A DNA stretch of 39,961 nucleotides from Aliarcobacter sp. (GTDB taxonomy: Bacteria; Campylobacterota; Campylobacteria; Campylobacterales; Arcobacteraceae): contig JAGOIF010000011.1 in NCBI GenBank assembly GCA_017995775.1, positions 1 through 39,961 on the forward strand, read 5' to 3'. Made by a program: the position numbers and the translations under genes. Numbering within the stretch: the first letter of the stretch is position 1; each line of letters opens with the position of its first letter. The notes beneath the pieces are model-generated. The model had not been told where the DNA came from. It worked only from the letters and a program-made list of their open reading frames with translations, and did not search any database. Of the stretch, positions 35,532 to 39,961 are shown piece after piece.

Positions 35532-35558
35532 TTTAGACCTATTTTTCTTTTATATTAT
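35160..35558. repeat. Direct repeat copy B (399 bp) of a receiver-domain segment
   Basis: Partner of 32461-32859. It includes the start of the receiver-PAS-GGDEF-EAL gene and runs a few bases into the end of the histidine kinase gene, whose stop is at 35539-35541. Confidence 0.95.
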
Positions 35559-37319
35559 TAAAACAAATTTTAAATGCCACACCAACAGAAGTGTTTGATA
35601 CTTCTATTGAGGCATTAAAGTTTTTTTCAAGTATATTTTTTACAATATATAAACCTAATCCCGTATTTGTTTTTTCAGATTTTGTTGAGAAATATGGTTT
35701 AAATATTTCTTTAATAATATTATGGGGAATAAATTCACCATTATTCTCAATTGTCACAATATATTTTTCTTCAATTATATCGGAACTAATAGTTATTATC
35801 TTTTCTTTATTTTTTGAATTAAGCAATGCATAATTAGCATTTTGTAAGATTATTAAAATGCAGTGTGATATTTCATTTGAAAATCCATTTAGATTAAAAG
35901 AGCTCAAATCATCAAATATAATTTTTATATCTTTTTTAAAGTAATAATTTTTTGAAAGTTCAATTGTTTTTAGTATTGAATCTTTTATATCAAAAGTATT
36001 TTTTCTTCCTCTAGGATGATTAAAATTAGTAAAATCATCTATTGTATTTGACATATACATAATTTGATTTAAAACATCCATTTCAAATTTATCAATAATT
36101 ATGTCATCAACCATTTTCTTTTTTAACTTTAAAACTATTGATTGCACAATAATAGAAATTTTGTTTAGGGGTTGTTTCCATTGATGTGTAATGGTACTAA
36201 GCATATCGCCCAAAGCTGCTTGTTTAGCTTGTAAAAACATACTTTTTTCAATATCTGAAATTTTTTTATCTCTTAATTTCAAAATATAAGTAAAAAGCAG
36301 TAATAGGAATAATAAAATTATTAAAGAAAGTGCAAAAAATGTCTCTTTGGGATATGTTTTCCAAATAGGAATAGGTTTATTTATAATAATTGCATCAGAG
36401 GGACACTTACTTTCATCAATTCCAAATTTTTGTAATACCTCATAATCTAAATATAGTTTAGCACAAGGTAAATCATAAATAAAGTTTCCTTTTTCAATCT
36501 TATTTACAATACTTTCAAGACTTTTAAAAGATATTTCATGGGCACTTTTTTGATATCCTCCAAGGGTTCCTGTTCCTATAAATGTATTCCAAAAACTATA
36601 TATAGGAGCATTTGAATTTGTAGCTATTATTTTTAAAAAATCTTTTGGAATATAATTTTTCCCTAAATAATCTTCAAAATTTAAAGTATAAAAAACTGCG
36701 CTATCTTTAGGTACTTTTGATAAAAATTCTTTTGTCTGCTCAACTAATAAATCTTTAACTATAACTGTATTAAATTTCTCTTTTCCTAATTCTTCAAGAA
36801 GCAAGTTTTCCATTAATATACCTATTTCGTTATAGGATTTTATTATGTAGATATTTTTAAGGTTTTCATTGTTTTGTTTTGCAAGTTTAATTGAATTTAC
36901 AATTAGCTCTTTTTTTGTATTATTTACTTGTAAGGTATCATTTTGTTGCTCAATATTAAAATCCGATATATAAATTTTGGGTATATCTGCATATAGTTTT
37001 TTAGAGAAGCTATTTAATATTTTAGAAGCAATCTCATTTTCTATTATTATTCCATCAAATTTAAAATCTTTATATTTTTTTTTAAGATAATTTTCCCAAT
37101 CATCATTTTCCATTTGTGATTTTAATCTTTTGTAATCAATGGATTCTGCATAAATATTTATTATTTTATTACTGTTTTTTTGTAATCCTCTATTCCAAGA
37201 AAAAAATCTTTTGACCAAGGATATGATTCATTAAAACTATGAAATATAAGAATATTTAGTGCTTTTTCTTGAGCAAAAAGTGCACTATAAAATATGAATA
37301 TAGATATAAATAATTTCAT
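35539..37319 (-). pseudogene. Sensor histidine kinase with periplasmic-binding-like sensor, frameshifted in an A7 tract
   Basis: The kinase is split by one base. From ATG 37319 the frame gives a signal peptide (MKLFISIFIFYSALFAQ) and LNILIFHSFNESYPWSKDFF, then hits a stop. The other frame, starting within the gene at 37218, continues the protein. The frames join in a run of seven A (plus-strand T, 37175-37181); eight would give one 593-residue protein. Its parts: ABC_sub_bind-like sensor (about 20-320), TM at about 328-347, H-box with the phospho-His in THQWKQPLN (about 379), N-box with NANYALL, ENNGEFI, and TGLGLYI. The first glycine box has Asn in place of the usual Asp. It could be phase-variable, a true pseudogene, or a sequencing error. 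First gene of the signalling operon. Confidence 0.8.
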
Positions 37320-37386
37320 TAAAAAATATCTATTAACAAGTTTTTATTCTCCAACATTCATAAGCCTTATATTTTTTAATTTTGGC

Positions 37387-37392
37387 ATTATA
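37387..37392 (-). promoter_or_regulatory. Possible -10 box of the histidine kinase operon
   Basis: TATAAT on the minus strand, 67 bases before the ATG at 37319, with no clear -35 or TG extension. No good ribosome site is seen directly before that ATG. The rest of 37320-37522 is AT-rich, with a degenerate run of AAAAGTGAAAG-like units at about 37460-37490 and nothing else recognisable. Confidence 0.35.
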
Positions 37393-37522
37393 ACTTATAA
37401 AAATTCATAAAAAACATTAAAAATTCACGATTCTTAGTATTTTAGTTACTAATAAAAAAAGAGCTAAAAGCAAAAAGTGAAAGATGAAAATTACTAAGTA
37501 TATTTAAATTACTTTGCCTTTT

Positions 37523-38161
37523 CTAAAATCTTCTTTCTATTTCTCCATAAGCACTTAGAAAATATGGGCTTAGGCACTCGTATTTTGATCTGCTTGGTTC
37601 ACATCTTTTTAAATATGTATTTATATTTTTATTTTCTTTATTTGCGATTTTTGGATATTTTTCATTTAATACACCGATTACATTTTTACCACGAATATTA
37701 TGAATAAAATGAACCGTTCCATCCCTATCTACTTGAGTTACAATACCAATGTGGGTTATATTTTCAGCACCTACTTTACGCTTTGTTTTTTCAAGGGTAT
37801 CTGAGAAAAAAACTAAATCTGCAATTTTTGGCGATTGTTTTTTGGCAATTCTTTCATCTGATTTCATAACATTATAAATGGCTTTAGATCTGTAATCATT
37901 TGAAAAATGATTACTCAATTTTTTTGTTTTATAATAAGGTTCACCATTTTCTGTATTAACTAAAGCTACAAGTCCTGAACAATCTCTTCCTTCTTTTGTA
38001 TTAAGATATTTAAGGGCATTTGCAACTATTGCTTTACGCTTTTTTTCTATACTTAAACTTTCAGTTTCCATATTTGATTGTTTTTGTGAACATCCTGTAA
38101 ATATAAAAATCAAAGGAAAGATAAATAAAATAATAATTTTTGAGATATTAAGATGGTACAT
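37523..38161 (-). CDS. NlpC/P60-family lipoprotein (putative peptidoglycan endopeptidase)
   Basis: 212 residues. The signal ends in a lipobox FTGC, Cys24, so it is lipid-anchored. The NlpC/P60 catalytic Cys is Cys61 in GRDCSGLVALV; the His is His137 in ITHIGIVTQV; a third polar residue would be His151 or His154 (GTVHFIHN). ADLVFF before the His is also typical. This family cleaves peptidoglycan stem peptides, usually between D-Glu and the diamino acid. The spacing between Cys and His (76 residues) is longer than usual because of an inserted Lys-rich stretch. Monocistronic on the minus strand; AGGA is five bases before the ATG. No second SH3b or LysM domain is present. Confidence 0.87.
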   Translation of the reverse strand: MYHLNISKIIILFIFPLIFIFTGCSQKQSNMETESLSIEKKRKAIVANALKYLNTKEGRDCSGLVALVNTENGEPYYKTKKLSNHFSNDYRSKAIYNVMKSDERIAKKQSPKIADLVFFSDTLEKTKRKVGAENITHIGIVTQVDRDGTVHFIHNIRGKNVIGVLNEKYPKIANKENKNINTYLKRCEPSRSKYECLSPYFLSAYGEIERRF

Positions 38162-38184
38162 GGAAATCCTGAAATTTTACTTTT

Positions 38185-38193
38185 ATTTTATCA
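38185..38193 (-). promoter_or_regulatory. Possible extended -10 of the NlpC/P60 gene
   Basis: TGATAAAAT on the minus strand (TG, one base, TAAAAT), 23 bases before the ATG at 38161. Confidence 0.35.
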
Positions 38194-38312
38194 GAGTATT
38201 GCTTATTCTAAGTGCCTATTTTAGACTATATATACAAATTTGAAATCCAAAGATTTTGTTTTGCGATTTTTTTAATATATAATAAGAAATTATAATTATA
38301 TAAAGGGAATTT

Positions 38313-39353
38313 ATGAACAATAATATACTTGATGATGAAAAACAACTAGAATATATAAATAAAAAATTAGTTAAATTTTTAGAAAAAAGATTAGATATTC
38401 TTAATAAAAACAAAACAATTGATTCACTATTGATTGATAAAAAAATTATAGATGAATTAAGAGAAAAAAATAAAAATAATTTAAAAACTTCTACTATTGA
38501 AAAAATATTTTCAGATATTTTATCTTTAAAACAATATACATTAAATGATGAAAAAATTGTTTATTTAGGACCAGAAGGAAGTTATACCCAAGAAGCTGCT
38601 ATAAATAAATTTGGAGTTGATAATACTTATTATTCTGTAAATTCAATAAAAAATTTATTCCTTGAAATAGAATTAAATAGAGCAAAATACGCAATCGTTC
38701 CTATTGAAAATAGCTCAAATGGAATTGTTGGTGATACAATAAACTGCTTTAGTTCTTATGATTTAAATATCGTTGGTGAGACTGTTTTAGATATTCATCA
38801 TACACTTGTGAGTAATTGTACAAAAGTTGAAGATATTAAGATAATTTATTCAAAAGATATAGCCTTTGATCAATGCTCTATTTTTCTTGAAAACTATCAT
38901 TTAAATGAAGTAAAATACGAATATGTGGATTCAACAACAAAAGCTGCGCAACTAGCATCACAAACACCAAATAGTGCTGCAATTTGCTCAAAACTTGCTT
39001 CAAAAACAAATGATATTCCGATTTTATTTGAAAATATTGAAGATAATAAAGATAATAAAACTAGATTTTTAGTAATTAGTAAAGAAGATACACAAAAAAG
39101 CCTAAATGATAAAACATCAATAATAGTTCAATTACCAAATAAATACGGAAGCTTAATTGACTTTTTAAATGACTTCAAAGAAGCAAGAGTTAATTTAAAT
39201 AAAATAAAATCTCATATAGTAAAAGGAATCTCAACATTCTTTATTGAATTTGAAGGTCATAAAAACGATAAAAATATTAAAAAAATACTAACAAAACACA
39301 GTAAACATATAAAGGTTCTAGGTTCTTATAAAAAAGAAGTTGAGGATATCTAG
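38313..39353 (+). CDS. pheA: Prephenate dehydratase with diverged chorismate-mutase and ACT domains
   Basis: 346 residues. The central domain (about 82-262) is a clear prephenate dehydratase: VYLGPEGSYTQEAA, VPIENSSNGIVGDT, DSTTKAAQLA, and the catalytic TRF motif in KTRFLVIS. It makes phenylpyruvate for phenylalanine. The N-terminal 75 residues are helical like an AroQ chorismate mutase (INKKLVKFLEKRLDILNKNK), but the usual Arg/Lys catalytic set is hard to find. The C-terminal ACT domain (about 270-340) has GSLIDFL for GALxxxL and KIKSHI where the phenylalanine-binding ESRP normally stands. Feedback control by Phe may be weak or lost. AAGGGA precedes the ATG; two TATAAT boxes are just upstream. 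A terminator follows at 39433-39468. Confidence 0.88.
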   Translation: MNNNILDDEKQLEYINKKLVKFLEKRLDILNKNKTIDSLLIDKKIIDELREKNKNNLKTSTIEKIFSDILSLKQYTLNDEKIVYLGPEGSYTQEAAINKFGVDNTYYSVNSIKNLFLEIELNRAKYAIVPIENSSNGIVGDTINCFSSYDLNIVGETVLDIHHTLVSNCTKVEDIKIIYSKDIAFDQCSIFLENYHLNEVKYEYVDSTTKAAQLASQTPNSAAICSKLASKTNDIPILFENIEDNKDNKTRFLVISKEDTQKSLNDKTSIIVQLPNKYGSLIDFLNDFKEARVNLNKIKSHIVKGISTFFIEFEGHKNDKNIKKILTKHSKHIKVLGSYKKEVEDI

Positions 39354-39373
39354 AACTTATTTTATTTACTAAA

Positions 39374-39394
39374 TGCGATTAAACTGCGATTAAA
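39374..39394 (+). repeat. Tandem TGCGATTAAA direct repeats upstream of the porin gene
   Basis: TGCGATTAAA at 39374-39383 and 39385-39394, one helical turn apart (11 bp). A further TGCGATT is at 39446-39452 in the terminator loop and another at 38262-38268 upstream of pheA. They may be a regulator binding site. Confidence 0.4.
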
Positions 39395-39432
39395 TTAAAT
39401 TATATTTAGGTTGAAGTTCTAATATTTCTTAG

Positions 39433-39468
39433 ACTCTATGATTTTTGCGATTTTTTATAGAGTTTTTT
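39433..39468 (+). terminator. Terminator of pheA
   Basis: 7-bp stem ACTCTAT / ATAGAGT with a 17-base loop, then six T. It lies 80 bases after the pheA stop and 35 before the porin start. Confidence 0.6.
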
Positions 39469-39503
39469 ATTTGAATATCGAAATTTAATTTCAAGGAATA
39501 AAT

Positions 39504-39961
39504 ATGAAAAAAAATCTTAGTTTAATTACTGCGTTATTATTAACTGCTCCTTTATTTGCTGATAACTTAAATGATGCTTTTGCAAATGGAAAAGTTAAAG
39601 GGGAAATCAAATCTGAATATTCTAATTCTAATTTCTTAGGCGCTACATCATCAGATGATATTGGAGTAGTTGGTGGAAGTTTAGGTTATACAACTGGTGA
39701 TTTCTACGGATTTAATGCAGGAGCTACTTTTCAAGCATCTCATGTAATTGCAGAAGATAATGACCATTCTATTTTTGCACGTGATTTAGATGCATCAGGT
39801 GCTGTTTTATCTGAACTTTATTTACAATATAAATTATCAAATACAAGTGCAAAAGCTGGTAGACAATTTATTTATACTCCTCTAATTAGCACATCAATTA
39901 ATGGAAAATCATCAGAAAGTGTAGTAAAAGACTCTTTTGAAGCTTATTTATTAACAAATAC
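39504..39961 (+). CDS. OprD-family-like outer-membrane porin, 3' partial
   Basis: The first 152 residues are seen; the gene runs out of the window. A clean signal peptide (MKKNLSLITALLLTAPLFA) is followed by mature sequence with alternating polar and hydrophobic residues, as in outer-membrane beta-strands (VKGEIKSEYSNSNF, VVGGSLGYTTGDFYGFNAGA). AKAGRQFIYTPLISTSINGK and KDSFEAYLLTN match the OprD-like porins common in Campylobacterota, which pass small organic acids and amino acids. The substrate is not known. AAGGA lies eight bases before the ATG. The upstream gap holds tandem TGCGATTAAA repeats that may control it. Confidence 0.82.
   Translation, partial: MKKNLSLITALLLTAPLFADNLNDAFANGKVKGEIKSEYSNSNFLGATSSDDIGVVGGSLGYTTGDFYGFNAGATFQASHVIAEDNDHSIFARDLDASGAVLSELYLQYKLSNTSAKAGRQFIYTPLISTSINGKSSESVVKDSFEAYLLTN

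Noticed and set aside
32461-35558. Transposon or insertion sequence as the cause of the 399-bp repeat
   Set aside because: No transposase, terminal inverted repeats or target duplication; the repeat is part of a coding receiver domain.
37440-37500. CRISPR-like or minisatellite repeat in the gap before the kinase
   Set aside because: Only loose, AT-rich AAAAGTGAAAG-like units with no constant repeat or spacers.
38216-38413. Minus-strand open frame over the start of pheA
   Set aside because: Hydrophobic, AT-driven frame overlapping the pheA promoter and start; no ribosome site.

Overview
The window comes from an AT-rich genome of the phylum Campylobacterota, most likely family Arcobacteraceae. 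This is inferred from several signs: the very low G+C; the gene order murF / hydrolase / ddl / ruvA, which matches Campylobacter; an S10-spc ribosomal cluster without rpmD (L30); an HQWKQPLN-type histidine-kinase H-box; and extended -10 promoters that lack clear -35 boxes. No species name can be justified from the sequence alone. I found no tRNA, rRNA, CRISPR array, insertion sequence or phage gene. Every gap between genes is shorter than about 210 bases.

Layout. Bases 1-503 hold the end of a choline-kinase/aminoglycoside-phosphotransferase-like gene. Next is a haem-binding diguanylate cyclase (588-1889), then uvrC, alr and a Sel1-repeat protein in one run (1952-5495). On the minus strand, 10181 down to 5644 reads a divergent uracil-DNA-glycosylase-like protein, a lipoprotein, aspS, and a TroA/ZnuA-like binding protein that has lost its metal ligands. 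A small HTH protein (10308-10520) lies alone, with a repeat-flanked promoter in front and a structured non-coding stretch behind it. From 21333 down to 10719 is one long minus-strand ribosomal operon, rpsJ to infA, driven by a perfect consensus promoter. It is followed upstream by a membrane zinc-ribbon protein, and by a cell-wall/DNA-repair run: ruvA, ddl, an alpha/beta hydrolase, murF and a HIT protein. A haem-type chemoreceptor (27188-29377) converges on a small CheZ-like gene, which is the last gene of thiL-truD-cheZ-like. A superoxide reductase follows (31889-32275). The minus-strand block 37319-32416 is a signalling locus: a sensor histidine kinase broken by a one-base frameshift in a 7-bp homopolymer, a receiver-PAS-GGDEF*-EAL protein, an OmpR-type regulator, and a second free-standing receiver. 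The receiver is a recent, about 97% identical copy of the first one. An NlpC/P60 lipoprotein, a diverged pheA, and the start of an OprD-like porin close the window.

How the genes work together. Three themes recur. (1) Redox/haem sensing feeds two outputs: a c-type-haem DUF3365/Tll0287-like sensor is joined once to a GGDEF domain and once to a chemotaxis signalling domain. (2) The signalling locus couples a periplasmic-binding-protein-like sensor kinase to a c-di-GMP phosphodiesterase, a transcription factor and a duplicated receiver that could act as a phosphate sink. (3) At least two genes, and probably three (uvrC, thiL and the UDG-like gene), have a -10 hexamer ending 5-6 nt before the start codon and no Shine-Dalgarno sequence, so they probably give leaderless mRNAs.

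Several start codons were moved from the longest reading frame to the start supported by a ribosome-binding site: aspS, the TroA-like gene, rpsE, rplE, rplX, ddl and ruvA.
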